The notes under the pieces were generated by a model. The model was not told where the DNA came from. It did no database searches and worked only from the letters and a program-made list of their open reading frames with translations. A stretch of DNA of 64,000 nucleotides from Schistocerca nitens (Eukaryota; Arthropoda; Insecta; Orthoptera; Acrididae): NCBI RefSeq assembly GCF_023898315.1, contig NC_064616.1:711169389-711233388 (forward strand). Direction: 5' to 3'. This document shows, piece by piece, positions 33,427-44,142 of this stretch (positions are counted from its first letter, which is position 1; each line of letters begins with the position of its first letter). A program made the position numbers and the translations under genes.

Positions 33427-34681
33427 GACTATGTTTACCCTACTCTATACGGTGACAAATTCCCAAGATAATCTTCTGATGAGCTACCTGATAATCAAGA
33501 AACACTCACTGAAATACGAGACGCGAAAACTACGCTAGGTTTTCCCAGAAAAACTATTTAAAAGCTAAGCGCAGCAAATAAGTACAAAATAAATTTCTCT
33601 CCTAACGATCAAGAACTGTTAGTTTCTATGCAGAGCAGATAAACACAATTAGAATCCCTTCCTTAGTGGAAGGTCGTAAACAAAATGCAAAATAAACGCT
33701 TTATACAAACAGTACTCGCTGCTGCTGGTGCTCTCGCTCTGGCTGTCACAAGACAATTATTCTTGCCATAAATGTGTAGTGGGCCCTAATGTAAGATAAG
33801 TCCCGTTTTAAAGACGAATCTTTGAGTAACTCCATTGCTGCAGTTACGGATGCAGCATCCTCCGGTATATTTTCAACCACCTTCTGGACAGCTGAGAGAT
33901 GCGTACTATAGTACCCTGCTGCTATCAGCGTGTGACAACAGGCTGTGGCGGCAATGGGACATCTGGAAGTTGTTCTTTGAATGCCTGTATTCTTGATGGT
34001 GCCTTAACAAAAATTTTCTTCACCATAGATATTACTTTATTTACTTTAGGAAATTGTAGCCTTATTTGCTTTGCTATGCGGTTGATCCCATGCACTACAC
34101 AAGTTACGTGCAGCATCAATGGGTAGAATACTTCTAGTAGTTGAAACGCAGCAGCATAGTGACTGCCAGAAGCACCTTTTTCTCATCCACTCCGTTTGGG
34201 TATAGCACCTTAAGCCCATTGTTCACAAACTGTGCTATTGTTTGTTGGTTAGCTTTTGCAAGCTGTTGTGAGTAAATCAAATGAGCCCTGGATGGAGCAT
34301 CTGAATCTAGCTTGCCAGTTATCAGGTTTGCAATGTAACGGCCAAGACTGTCAGTAGTTTCATCCACAGAAATCCATATACAAGATTCTCCAACATCTTC
34401 TCGGATTCTGTGCAATGCAGCATTGTAAGCTGAATCCACATAATTCTTACGTAAAGTTGACTCTGCAGGAATAGACTGATGGCAGTACTTCTCAAGAAAA
34501 CCTCTGAAAATAGGGTTTTCTAGTTTCCGAAAGGGGATGTTTGCTGCCACAAGTGCATGACACAAATCACTTCAGAAATTGTTTTTTTTTCGGAGGATTC
34601 ACCAGATTTATTGATTAAAAGAGTTTGCTTCAATTTTGACTTTCGTTGAACATTAGCTTTATGTGCGATTCCATCTGCATG

Positions 34682-34874
34682 GCCGGCCGCGGTGGCCGTG
34701 GGGTTCTGGCGCTGCAGTCCGGAACCGCGGGACTGCTACGGTCGCAGGTTCGAATCCTGCCTCGGGCATGGGTGTGTGTGATGTCCTTAGGTTAGTTAGG
34801 TTTAAGTAGTTCTAAGTTCTAGGGGACTTATGACCTAAGATGTTGAGTCCCATAGTGCTCAAAGCCATTTTGAA
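34682..34874 (+). mobile_element. SINE family 1, in hAT exon 2
   Basis: A complete family 1 SINE with head GGCCGCGGTGGCCGTGGGG. An 11-bp target duplication, CCATCTGCATG, is at 34671-34681 and 34875-34885. It carries the variant GGGGACTTATGACCTAAGAT, shared with the copy at 62585. It interrupts the second exon of the hAT transposase. Confidence 0.95.
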
Positions 34875-35562
34875 CCATCTGCATGCTGAGTTAAGTGAGA
34901 TTTCTTAACACTCGAAACCTAATACTAGAGAAAAGGGAAATGCAGTTTAGAATCGCATATAAAGAGTATTTCGTATTACTAATGGATAGCGATAAAAAAG
35001 AATCCTAAGTGACAGGAAAATAGGAAGTCTAAGAAAAACATCAACTAACCTCCTTGTTGCATGCTTGGCAGAAAATGATTTTCCCATCTGTTGTATAATG
35101 CGGAAAATCTTGCAGCCACTGCCTTATATGAGTAGACTTTGAACTAGCTGTTTTCGGCATGGCGTAGTATTCTCACACAGAAACTAGAATTTATTTTGTA
35201 CTTAGAACGTCAGTAACACTTAACACGTCGGTCGCTACACAATGTACTGATTTGTTTTCTCTGGGAAAAAGTGAACGATGACCTGTTTTTTTTTCTGTGG
35301 TGCATGGGAGGAAACAGAGTAGTTTGATAGGACTGCCTGTAGACAGCAGCGAGAAAATGCGCGAAGGGCAGTAATTTAGCTGTAGAGGGCGTCTACGATT
35401 AACATTGTGATTTTTTAATCCGTGCTCAGCTTAAGGCCTATGAAACCGTTTCTTTGCAAAAATACACAGCTGGCCAGAATCATACGAACAAAATATTTTG
35501 AAATATAACATTTAGTACTCCCACGTTCGATTCTAATGTGTAACTCAAATCTTTGACGGGTT

Positions 35563-35652
35563 CCCATTCGCTCACCGAAGTTAAGCACTGTCGCGCTCGG
35601 CGCGTACTTGGATGGATGACCATTCACCCGTGCCGAGTGCTGTTGGTAGTAA
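35563..35652 (+). pseudogene. 5S rRNA-like segment in hAT leader
   Basis: About 90 bp resemble the 3' two-thirds of eukaryotic 5S rRNA. CTCACCGAAGTTAAGCA covers the loop and start of the internal promoter (box A region), GTACTTGGATGGATGACC covers box C, and the end GAGTGCTGTTGGT resembles the 5S 3' end. The 5' third is absent or unrecognisable. It could be a 5S pseudogene or the head of a 5S-derived SINE. Confidence 0.65.
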
Positions 35653-35913
35653 GGCAAGAAAAGGAATTGTAAACAGTCTCTAATGGCCTTCGACGAGACG
35701 AAAAGCCCTAAGTTTACTTCCTTTTTCTAGTCTTTGAAAACACAAGAACTCTATGTCAGATTAACGAAATAGGTACTTTTCAGGATTTTGATGTCGAAAT
35801 AGGCAAAATTAGGCCTCAACGTCGAAATACGCAATTTTAGGTCCTATATAACTAACGGTATTCAGTTTAGTTAGTCATGAAATGCACAAGTACCAACTTA
35901 TATGCAAATTGGA

Positions 35914-36115
35914 AAAAAATGGTTCAAATGGCTCTGAGCACTATGGGACTTAACATCTGAGGTCATCAGTCCCCTAGAACTTAGAACTACTTAAAGCTAA
36001 CTAACCTAAGGACAAGACACACATCCATGCCCGAGGCAGGATTCGAACCTGGGACCGTAGCGGTCGCGCGGTTCCAGACTGAAGCGCCTAGAACCGCTCG
36101 GTCACACCGGCCGGC
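35914..36115 (-). mobile_element. SINE family 1, inside hAT
   Basis: A complete family 1 SINE in minus orientation with a perfect 11-bp target duplication, TGCAAATTGGA, at 35903-35913 and 36116-36126. It sits just inside the inner hAT 5' end. Confidence 0.95.
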
Positions 36116-36171
36116 TGCAAATTGGAGCTAAGGAAAAAAAATAGGTTCTAACCTAAAGATTCGTGATCTAT

Positions 36172-36570
36172 TTTTTACATATGAATAATAAAACACCTAT
36201 AAAGAGTATTTGGTATTAACAGGGATAGCTACATAAAAAAATAAAAAAAGACCGAAGTGTTAGGCAAATACGAAGCATGAGCGCGTATCAACTAGCCACC
36301 TTGCTGCACGCTGGGCAGAAAATGTTTTTTTCCATCTGTCGTATAGTGTGGAAAAACGTGGAGCCACTGTCTTACATGATGAAATAGGCACTTTTTAGGA
36401 TATTAAAGCCGAAATAGGCAAAAATAGGCACTAACGTCGAAATAGGCTTTTTTATGTCCTATAGAATTAACGCTATTAAGTGTAAATAGTGATGAAACGC
36501 ATAAGTACAAATTTTTATGCAAATAGGAACTCAGGAACAAAATAGGTTTTTACCTAAAATCCGCGGTCTA
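36172..36570 (-). repeat. Second, internally deleted hAT 5' end
   Basis: This repeats the hAT 5' region. 36190-36380 matches 34945-35135 (intron plus BED exon, including the GGGCAGAAAATG segment complementary to the finger codons). It then jumps straight to the terminal region, matching about 35770-36170 (GAAATAGGCA repeats and the terminal inverted repeat). So it is a deletion derivative abutting the end of the first copy. Confidence 0.8.
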
Positions 36571-36620
36571 CTGATGCCCTCAGAAGGCCCATAGTACAAA
36601 GAGCCATTTGAACCATTTTG
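36571..36620 (+). mobile_element. SINE family 1, right part (split by hAT)
   Basis: The last part of the SINE begun at 28680: CTGATGCC (the hAT target duplicate), then CTCAGAAGGCCCATAG and the GAGCCATTTGAACC tail. It is followed by the SINE's own target duplicate, AACTGCCAGTA. Confidence 0.93.
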
Positions 36621-36631
36621 AACTGCCAGTA

Positions 36632-37245
36632 ATTTTCCTATAGGCCGTTCGCCAAGAGATACCCGACATGCGCAGACTTATTTCATCTGTGAATGCCAAT
36701 AGTATTCAAGGCACGCACTGAATAATGCTCAGTTCTGTGATCATTGAAACCTCATTAGAGTCAGCCTTGCATTTGTAACGCCTCAGTTTAGGAAGATACG
36801 TGGCAACTTCAGTATGCACTGTTAAAATATTCACCATGATTCTCTGCAATCCGGCGTATAGCGTATTTATTTTTCGAAAGACATCCATAGGGTACGTCAG
36901 TTTGGAGACACACACGTTATCAGATCTTTTGGCTCCGCCGAAGAGCGAAAAACTGGCTGGTGAAACATAGAACTAAAAGCGAGTCGATAACGCGATCAAA
37001 ATAGTGGATGCGCCAAGCCGAAGAAGTGGCCCGTTACAGTAAGTTGTGGTCTACGCTAAATGCCCGCGTTCTTCAGATAACGTAATTCATGCGTTCCACA
37101 GGCTGCGACCTGCCCACTCATCATACCACAGCCAGATTCTCGTTTGAAAGTCCTCGATAATAAATATTAGAACCTAAACAAGTAGCGATAATTGACGAAT
37201 CTTTGAAGTAAATTTGTGTACTTATTGAACTAGATATAACTGACC
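36632..37245. other. No recognised feature
   Basis: Short frames only, with no transposon motif or repeat seen. Confidence 0.35.
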
Positions 37246-37299
37246 CCCTCCTCCTCCTCCTCCTCCTCCTCCTCCTCCTGCTGCTGCTCCTCCTCCTCC
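37246..37299. repeat. (CTC)n microsatellite
   Basis: A trinucleotide run of about 54 bases with a short CTG interruption. An Arg-rich minus-strand frame across it is an artefact. Confidence 0.95.
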
Positions 37300-37674
37300 A
37301 ACAGAGTGTAACTACCCATCGGTTGGAAACGACTGCTCTATATTTAGTAGGATGAATCACGACACTTCGACGTTGGAACATCGGAACTCGCAGTTATTTC
37401 ACTGTCAGTGGGTCGTGTAAGTGCAGCGGATGCCGGCCCTGTCCAGCAAGGAAATGAATCATGCTGAAAATGCGGCTGACTAGGTTCACCCACAAACGCC
37501 CCCTGATGTTGTAAGTTCACCTCCCTCTTCCTCCCTCGCCCAGTCTCGCGCAAGTAACTCGCTCGTCAGTTCTGTAGTTGACTTCACAAGTGTTCGGTAG
37601 TTGGGCTCTGTCGAGGTGGCTTCCCCTTAACGATTGAGTCGTCGCATGTTTCTGTGTAACCAGTAATGGCAGCG

Positions 37675-38058
37675 ATGCGAAACCGAAAGCTCCCAGAGGA
37701 AGACTCCCCTGTATTCGGTGTAAGGTCGCCCCGTCCCCCAAGGAACAAAGTTCGTGGCCCCGAAGTAGCTGTGCGAAACCGAAGGCTCCTAGAGGAAGAC
37801 TCTCCTGTATTCGGTGTAAGGTCGCCCCGTCCCCCAAGGAACAAAGTCCGTGGCCGCGAAGTAGCTGTGCGAAACCGAAGGCTCCTAGAGGAAGACTCTC
37901 CTGTATTCGGTGTAAGGTCGCCCCGTCCCCCAAGGAACAAAGTCCGTGGCCGCGAAGTAGCTGTGCGAAACCGAAGGCTTCCAGAGGCAGATTCCCATGT
38001 ATTCGGTGTAAGGTCGTCCCGTTCCTCGCGGAACAAGGTTCGCGGCTCCGAAGCCAGC
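37675..38058 (+). repeat. Four tandem 96-bp units with open frames
   Basis: Unit starts are at 37675, 37771, 37867 and 37963, a period of exactly 96 bp. Units 2 and 3 are nearly identical; units 1 and 4 have diverged. Since 96 is divisible by 3, each frame repeats exactly. The plus frame (37666-38244, 192 codons) reads 32-residue units around DSPVFGVRSPRPPRNKVRG. Two minus frames are also open across the array. I recognise no domain, so coding is unproven; it may be a minisatellite whose unit happens to lack stops. Confidence 0.9.
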
Positions 38059-39425
38059 AGTAGGAGAATCCATAGCGTCATGGTAAGTTCTGGCGACATG
38101 CAGTTTGACCTCTTCAGAAGGAATGTAATAACACGACGCCTTAAAGTAAATACTGTGTCAACGAAAAATTTAATTACAAGAATGTATGCTTCCCTCGAAC
38201 GAATTTGTAATAGTAAAATGCCTACATCTCTTAACAATTGGTAGTTTTGCATGGTATGGTAGTTTCGAAAGCACTGTGGTAGATGTAAGGCCACTTTATA
38301 CTCCGTGCATTCCCACACCGTTTAGCTTCGTATTTTGTTGTTTATGCAAGACCTTGTTTTTTTCCTTTTTAGGCGTCGGATCGGAATGTTTCGGGAAACG
38401 GGCCCAGTATTGCGCTTAGAATCAAAGAGGTGTTTCAGCCACTGAAGGTTTTCCACGCTTTCCGTAGACCGGTAATTCGACATTTTTATTTTTCACTATA
38501 CTTAGAAAAACAGTCCAGATAGCACAAATCACATTTATTGGTGACTGGTTTCAGTCCAAAGGCGGGCCACCTTCAGATCGTACTCCAAAGTTGATGTGTC
38601 GAGACGGATCCACGGAGCAGGAACTGCAGAAGCCTCCAGATGCTGTCAACTGCGTAATGGTAAGAACTAAACCACGATTATAAGTGACAAATGTTTGTCA
38701 CATGAGTTTGATTCGCGATGTTTATATTTGGCCCGACTGTTCCCGCGAGTGTGACTCGTGATGTTCACGTTTGACTCGCATTCCTTATCACGAGTCAGAC
38801 TCGTAAAAGCATTGCGAATGGTTAACTTCTGCATTGCTAACGTCACTTTCTCTATTTGTAGACATAGCAGTGTGCCGAAAAACCTGATCGCAGCTTTATA
38901 TCCAAGGATGTCCTATTGTAACTGATTACCTTTTTTTTTTGCTGGCGATTCACAGTCATAGAAAACTTTTAAAAAGGTATCGTTGGTGCCTTTGGTTTTT
39001 ATAGTTAATCCATATGTAAGTAAGTACGTAGTCTGATTTTTACGTGTTGATATGAAACTATTCCGCTTGAAAATGGGCAACGACTGTAACAGCAATTGTG
39101 AACTTCGTACATAAAATAACGTTAAAATTTGGGCAATTATGTCTTTTAAAAGCCTTTAATAATTACTTTGCGCAAAGTGAGCTGGCTACGTATGCTGATC
39201 AGCCTATGTTGAAATCGGCTTTCGGTCAGCGTGACCCAAAATTTTTGGCAGTTTCCGTTAACCAACTACAAGGAGCTGTTAAGGTGTTCTGCGGATCTAG
39301 ACCACGACAGATTCCGCCCCTTACTTTTGAAGCCGAGAAACGCTTAAAATGAAGCACCGTGGATTTTTATCTTGTGTATCATCAAAAGAAATAACTCTTG
39401 CAGAGATAGGTGTATATAAAGTGTA
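38059..39425. other. No recognised gene; one possible repeat
   Basis: Around 38545-38600, GGTGACTGGTTTCAGTCC followed by CACCTTCAGATCG resembles a dispersed arthropod repeat carrying a GGTTTCGG...CTTCAGAT signature (recall only). The rest holds short, unrecognised open frames. Confidence 0.3.
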
Positions 39426-39557
39426 TTCCCTCCCACCGGAGGTTCGAGTCCTCCCTCGGGCATGGGTGTGTGTGTGTTGTTCTTAGCATAAGTTAGTGTA
39501 AGTAGTGTGTAAGTGTAGGGACCGATGACCTCAGCAGTTTGGTTCCTTAAAAATGGA
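39426..39557 (+). mobile_element. SINE family 2, 5'-truncated
   Basis: It starts inside the tRNA-like head (GGAGGTTCGAGTCCTCC, B box intact) and continues with GGGCATGGGTGTGTGTG and the TAGGGACCGATGACCTCAGC core. It ends in an A-rich tail. No clear target duplication was found. Confidence 0.85.
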
Positions 39558-40780
39558 AAAAATAAAAAATAAATATAATGTGTTTTAAAATGTACCTGCC
39601 GACCGGATCGCAAAATAAATTTATTACTGATAAGTCGAGTTATGTGGCTGAAGGAATCAGTGATGTGTTTTATTATTTAACGAACAGAAAAGTCTAGATC
39701 ACGTTTTATTAACTGTTACTTCCAGTTTCGGCCGAATTACGCTATCTTCGGATTTAACACTAAAATACAGAGCTGTTGCCACCACCGTGGTCAGCTTATC
39801 TACGTAAGCCATCGATTCGGTTGATTACAAGTCCCAGAAAGCGACATTTCATTTTTATTTTTTATTACAATCATGATTATGTCTTCCGGGCCAGTCTGTC
39901 CCAGATCCTGTGATACGGTTGTTTGTTTTTTGTCTGCCGTACTAAGTTCAAACAACGCATCTCTATCCCTCGCTGCAGCGTTTTAAATGGCGCTTACATT
40001 AAAAGTTAGTTTTCTGCCAACTGTCAAAAGTGGCAATACACGACGATTGTAAACTTTTTTTGAAACAAATCGGGAAATTGGGTTTGAAAAATCTATTTAG
40101 TATACTCTTTTGTTTATTTTTGTTTTTATACAGTCATAATTGTCACCAGTAATAAATACTGTAAACAACTAAACACATCGAACAAAAAATTAGCCACCTC
40201 CAAGAGACGATATACTAACATCACGAGGACACCACTAGTCCTGATAATAGGCTTTAGTTCGCCGTGGAAAAACGTCCACAAATTGCTTCAAGTATGCCGT
40301 ATCGAACAGAAGCCGCTCATTAATTCTTATATCTCGTAGAGCTGCCAAATTTCTGGAACACTGGTTGCTGAGTTTTGACCGCTGTTCCAAATGATCTGAT
40401 GGTTTTTGTGGGATTAAAATCTGGTAAATTAAAGGGCCGGTTGTGACAATACGAGCCCCAGCTTCCACTGTTTCACGCTGTATTCGTGTGGTGTAATCGC
40501 CCTTCGTATCTGGCGGATGTGATGTCAGGCAGTGGGTGGAAACGACTCTGACAGCAAGGAGCAGCCTCTCTGTTGTTGGTGTGCATAAGAGGGCAACCAG
40601 TTTGTATTGTGTTAGACCAGCCAGTGTGTTTTGATAAATGTGTTCTGTAAAGATCGAACTTTTATTTAGCCTCTCATGACAAATATGTTAGTTGTTGCAT
40701 AATATGAGGCCCTAACTTAGGTTTTGCAGTCAAAGTGCGGTAGGGTACAGAGTATTCTTCAAACCAGGAGCGTTTTATCT
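39558..40780. other. No recognised feature
   Basis: AT-rich DNA. A 77-codon minus frame at 40235-40468 shows no recognisable motif. Confidence 0.3.
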
Positions 40781-40784
40781 ACAT

Positions 40785-41870
40785 GTACATGATTACTCTA
40801 CAATTCCCAATTAAGTGTCTGGCAGAGGGTTCATCAAACCAGCTTCAAGCTGTTTCTCTACCGTTCCATTCTTGAACAGCGCGTAGGGAAAACGAACACG
40901 TAAATCTTTCTGTGCGGTCTCTGGTTTCTCTTATTTTATTATTCCTCGCTAATTACTCCTATTATTCTTATCATTCCTCCCTACGTAGGTGGATGCCAAC
41001 AAAATACTTCCATACTCAGAGGGGAAAGTTGGTATCTGAAATTTCACGAGAATACCCTGTCGCAACGAAAAACCGCTTTGTTTAATGATTGCCACTCCAA
41101 TTCACGCATCATATCCGTGGTGCGCGCGTTCCCATGTTTCGCGATAGTACAAAACGAACTGTGCTTTGAATTTTTTCGATGTCCTCGGTCGATTCTGTAT
41201 GACGCGAATTCCCCACCGTACAGCAATACTCCAGAAGAGGATTTACAAGCGTAGTGTAGCCAGTCTCTTTACTGTTGCGTTTTCTTATTGTCCTGCCAAT
41301 AAATCGTAGTCTTTGGTTTGCTTTACCCACAACATTATCTGTGTGATCGTTCCAGCTCAAGTTATACGCAATTGTAATCTCTAAGTATTTAGTTTAGTAT
41401 TCAGCCTGTAGATTTGTGTGATTTATTGTGTAACCGAAATTTGCCGGATTAGTTTTGATATTGATGTGGATGACTTCACACATTTCATGATTTAAAGTCA
41501 GTTGCGACTTTTCACCCCATACAGATATCTTGTGGAAATCAGTTTACAGTTTGTTTTGATCATCTACAAACAGGCTAAGAGTGCTGCTCACATTGTCTTC
41601 TAAATCGTTTATGTAGGTCAGGAACAGCAGAGAGCCTGTAACACTTCCTTGGGAAACGCCAGATAGTACTTCGGTTTTGCTCGTTGACATTCCGTCAGTT
41701 ACTACGAACTGTGACCTTTATGACAGGTAATCACGAATCCAGACGCACAACTGAGACGACAGTCAATAGGCACGAAATTCCATTAGAAGTTGCTTGTGTG
41801 GCACGGTGTCAAGAGTCTTCTGGAACTCTAAAAATACGGAATCAATTTGACAGCTGTGCAAGATGAAAAA
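40785..41870 (-). pseudogene. CR1-like LINE ORF2 C-terminal and 3' end, decayed
   Basis: Minus-strand relic. 41109-41360 reads MSWNDHTDNVVGKANQRLRF, then FIGRTIRKR and LVNPLLEYCCTV, aligning with KWNDHIKQIVGKAGARLRFI and LVRPILEYCSSV of the intact ORF2. Higher coordinates hold weaker RT pieces, such as a SGVSQGSVT-like block near 41640-41670. The 3' end at about 40785 is CATGTAGAT-like, as in related LINEs. It is a different subfamily from the intact copy and has many stops. Confidence 0.8.
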
Positions 41871-42449
41871 CAGTCACAGTTGCGGGAAAAATGAAAAAGA
41901 AGAAATCGTAGAAACACTGACAGATCGGCCGTTTTCTGTTTCAACAGACAGTAGTAACAAAGGCGAGTCTAATTTATATCCGATAGTTGTTAGAGTTTAA
42001 AATAAGATGACCTAGAAATTGAAATCACCTTATTATCTCTCGCTAACTTTAAAGGAGATTCCACTTCCATCAACAGAAGAACACTGCTTCTTAACACACT
42101 GGAGGAGTATATTATTCCACTCAGAACGGTTTACCTCTTAATTGTGGTAATGCGTGTTCAATGGTTGACGGTGTGTTGATAAGCATACCAACCTAAAACC
42201 GATTACCTTGGCTACGCCACATGTATACGGTATGGAATCAACGTTTTGGTAGCTGTAGTGTTTTCAGTCGCCGTGGTATTGCTTTGTGACGTCGTAGGGA
42301 AATACTCATATCAGTTGTACAGGAATTATACTGAAAATGGGTCCCGGATTTTGATCGTTCGTATCTCCCAATTTTAAAAACTGAATTTCCCGAAGTTTGG
42401 TTTTTTGAAAGTTGGCAAGTTTGCGCCTTGTTTCATGGCTGCGAATAGT
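41871..42449. other. No recognised feature
   Basis: No open frame or repeat of note. Confidence 0.35.
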
Positions 42450-42458
42450 ACACATTCA

Positions 42459-42650
42459 GCCGGCAAAAGTGGCCGAGCGATTCTAGGCGCTACAGTCTGG
42501 AACCGCGCGACCGCTACGGTCGCAGGTTCGAATCCTGCTTCGGGCATGGATGTGTGTGATGTCCTTAGGTTAGTTCGGTTTAAGTAGCTCTAAGTTATAG
42601 GGGACTGATGACCTTAGAAGTTAAGTCCCATCGTGAATATAAAAGAAAGC
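42459..42650 (+). mobile_element. SINE family 1 with non-standard 3' end
   Basis: Head and body are family 1, but after GTTAAGTCCCAT the usual AGTGCTCAGAGCC tail is replaced by CGTGAATATAAAAGAAAGC. A 9-bp target duplication, ACACATTCA, is at 42450-42458 and 42651-42659. Confidence 0.9.
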
Positions 42651-42659
42651 ACACATTCA

Positions 42660-44142
42660 TTCCCCCCACCCCTCAACTCGTCGTGATCCATTATTAGGAT
42701 TTTGTACGTTTTGCCGATGTGGCATTTGTATATCACATGATGGAGAAAACGATGTTACAAATATGTGGAAACGAAGCAGCACCAGGAAAATGTTAAGTGT
42801 GTGAATAACAGTAAAAGCTGGAATTCGATGTCAAAACTGAAATTTTGCTCTTTAAAAAGGGTGGCTAATATCTTTTTCCGGTGAACTTATATATATGATT
42901 AGAAATATGCCTCGGGTCTACGACCATTTTCAAGGAATGTAGGTACTGAAGTCAGAGCCAACGTGCAGCTTCTTGTACTCCGCGAAGGAAACGCTGAAAT
43001 TTGATTTAAAGGAAACAGAACTGGAAACTGGGGTTAGAGGCGAGTATTCGGTACCGTCCTTAAACACTTGTTCCCTTTGTAACAACTTGTAGGTGTGAAA
43101 GGAGGTTCTAGACTATGATAGAAATGAAAAGAAACGCGAGGAACCGAATAAACTTGGAACAATAGTTACCACGGCACAGGGCGATACTAAACATCTTCTT
43201 CTTCATGTGCCGTCTCCTCTAAGAAGGTTGGCTGTCATCATAAACATAATGTATCAAAAATAGATTGAAATAATCTGGTACTGCATGGCTTACTTCCTTG
43301 TTTCATAAAAATCTAGAAAAGACTATTTTTGTTTGTTTGGTGTTACCTAAATTGTGTGCCTTCCATCTCTTTACAAATAGTAATATCAGCTTTTCTAATC
43401 TAAAATTTAGTTCGATGCTAAACTTGATTGGTGTATTCGCTGATGTCTTACCTTGTCAAGGGCAATAATCTTATAAAGACGGGGAACCACTGGAATAAGC
43501 TAAAGCGTGCATAACCGGAAAATGTGTAAGATATTTCCATCGTGTTCGTGACGGTTGATTTTATTCGTCGCCAAAATGGACGAGTCAATAGGAATAAATT
43601 TACTGCCCAAAGATATGGTAATTCTCGATAACCGCTCCGTTATCCGTCATTTATGTGGTAGTAGGCAGTCACGGACTTGGTCGTCGCTATTCAGACTGCT
43701 GGCTACGTAAGTTTTAACTGGCAAACTCCCCAGTGGCCTTTCCATGTAGAGCGACGCGCGTGCAGAGAACAGATTGCTTGCGCTTAGCATCGACCCATTC
43801 GAGGTCAGCCGCCCTAGGTCGTCGCCGATCGTGCTGCAGGCACGGTAGGAAATGCCACGTGTCTGCTTCGTGTTTAATTGTGTATGTTCCCAGAGGAGAA
43901 GGCCAAGCTCACCGTTCGTCTGTTCTACTGTAATGATGGATGATCGTATTTGGAGTCTACAGTCTAATTTTCACATCATGTCGAGTTGAGCCCTGTACAT
44001 TACTGAACAATCATTCATCGGCCCGATTCAGAGTCCAACGTCGACAGCTACGTTTAAAGCAACATGTTACATTAATATTTCTGCGTTGGTGTGGAACTTG
44101 TCAGGAAAAATTGTCAGCTTCCAGAATCAATGTCTTCAAATA
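42660..44142. other. No recognised feature
   Basis: Short, unrecognised frames only. Confidence 0.3.

Larger units (their letters stand above)
29533..33748 (-). mobile_element. Full-length CR1-like LINE, apparently intact
   Basis: A 4.2-kb non-LTR retrotransposon on the minus strand, inserted in the hAT transposase gene. The 5' end near 33748 is a TGTGACAGCCAGAGCGAGAG sequence followed by a roughly 320-bp leader, then ORF1 and an overlapping ORF2. The 3' end is short, with GAGTATAGATGTAGATGTAG as the last bases and no poly(A), as is common in CR1-type elements, which end in short tandem units. No long target duplication is visible. With the LINE removed, the hAT reading frame can run across the junction. 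Both ORFs are open, so the copy may be recent. Confidence 0.92.
29158..35160 (-). pseudogene. hAT transposase pseudogene (BED-finger type)
   Basis: Exon 1 (35160 to 35050) starts MPKTASSKSTHIRQWLQDF and includes CQACNK, the first half of a BED-type zinc finger. A GT-AG intron of about 131 bp follows (35049-34919; donor GAG|GTTAGT). Exon 2 resumes VSSVKKSHLTQHADGIAHK, supplying the His pair, and is cut by a SINE at 34682-34874. The transposase core continues with WISVDETTDSLGRYIANL, VLYPNGVDEKKVLLAV and MLHVTCVVHGINRIAKQIR, then APSRIQAFKEQLPDVPLPPQ. Frame changes lie near 34570, 34170 and 33925. After the LINE interruption the C-terminal dimerisation region (ADVERSFSGYKLILTDKRH) ends at 29158. 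The order matches hAT transposases related to CGGBP1-like proteins. It cannot be functional as it stands. Confidence 0.88.
28834..36570 (-). mobile_element. hAT-type DNA transposon, composite and nested
   Basis: The outer ends are inverted: left TAGACCACGGATTTTTAGGT, and right, read on the minus strand, TAGACCGCGGATTTTAGGT. An 8-bp target duplication typical of hAT elements flanks it (CTGATGAC at 28826-28833, CTGATGCC at 36571-36578, one mismatch). Inside, on the minus strand, is a spliced but broken hAT transposase. A third end-like sequence, TAGATCACGAATCTTTAGG on the minus strand, sits at about 36152-36171, so the right side carries two 5' termini in tandem. Later insertions include a CR1-like LINE and two SINEs. 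Confidence 0.9.

Noticed and set aside
37584..38318. 244-codon minus-strand open frame
   Set aside because: It is produced by the 96-bp tandem array, which is open in several frames; strand and coding status cannot be decided from sequence alone.
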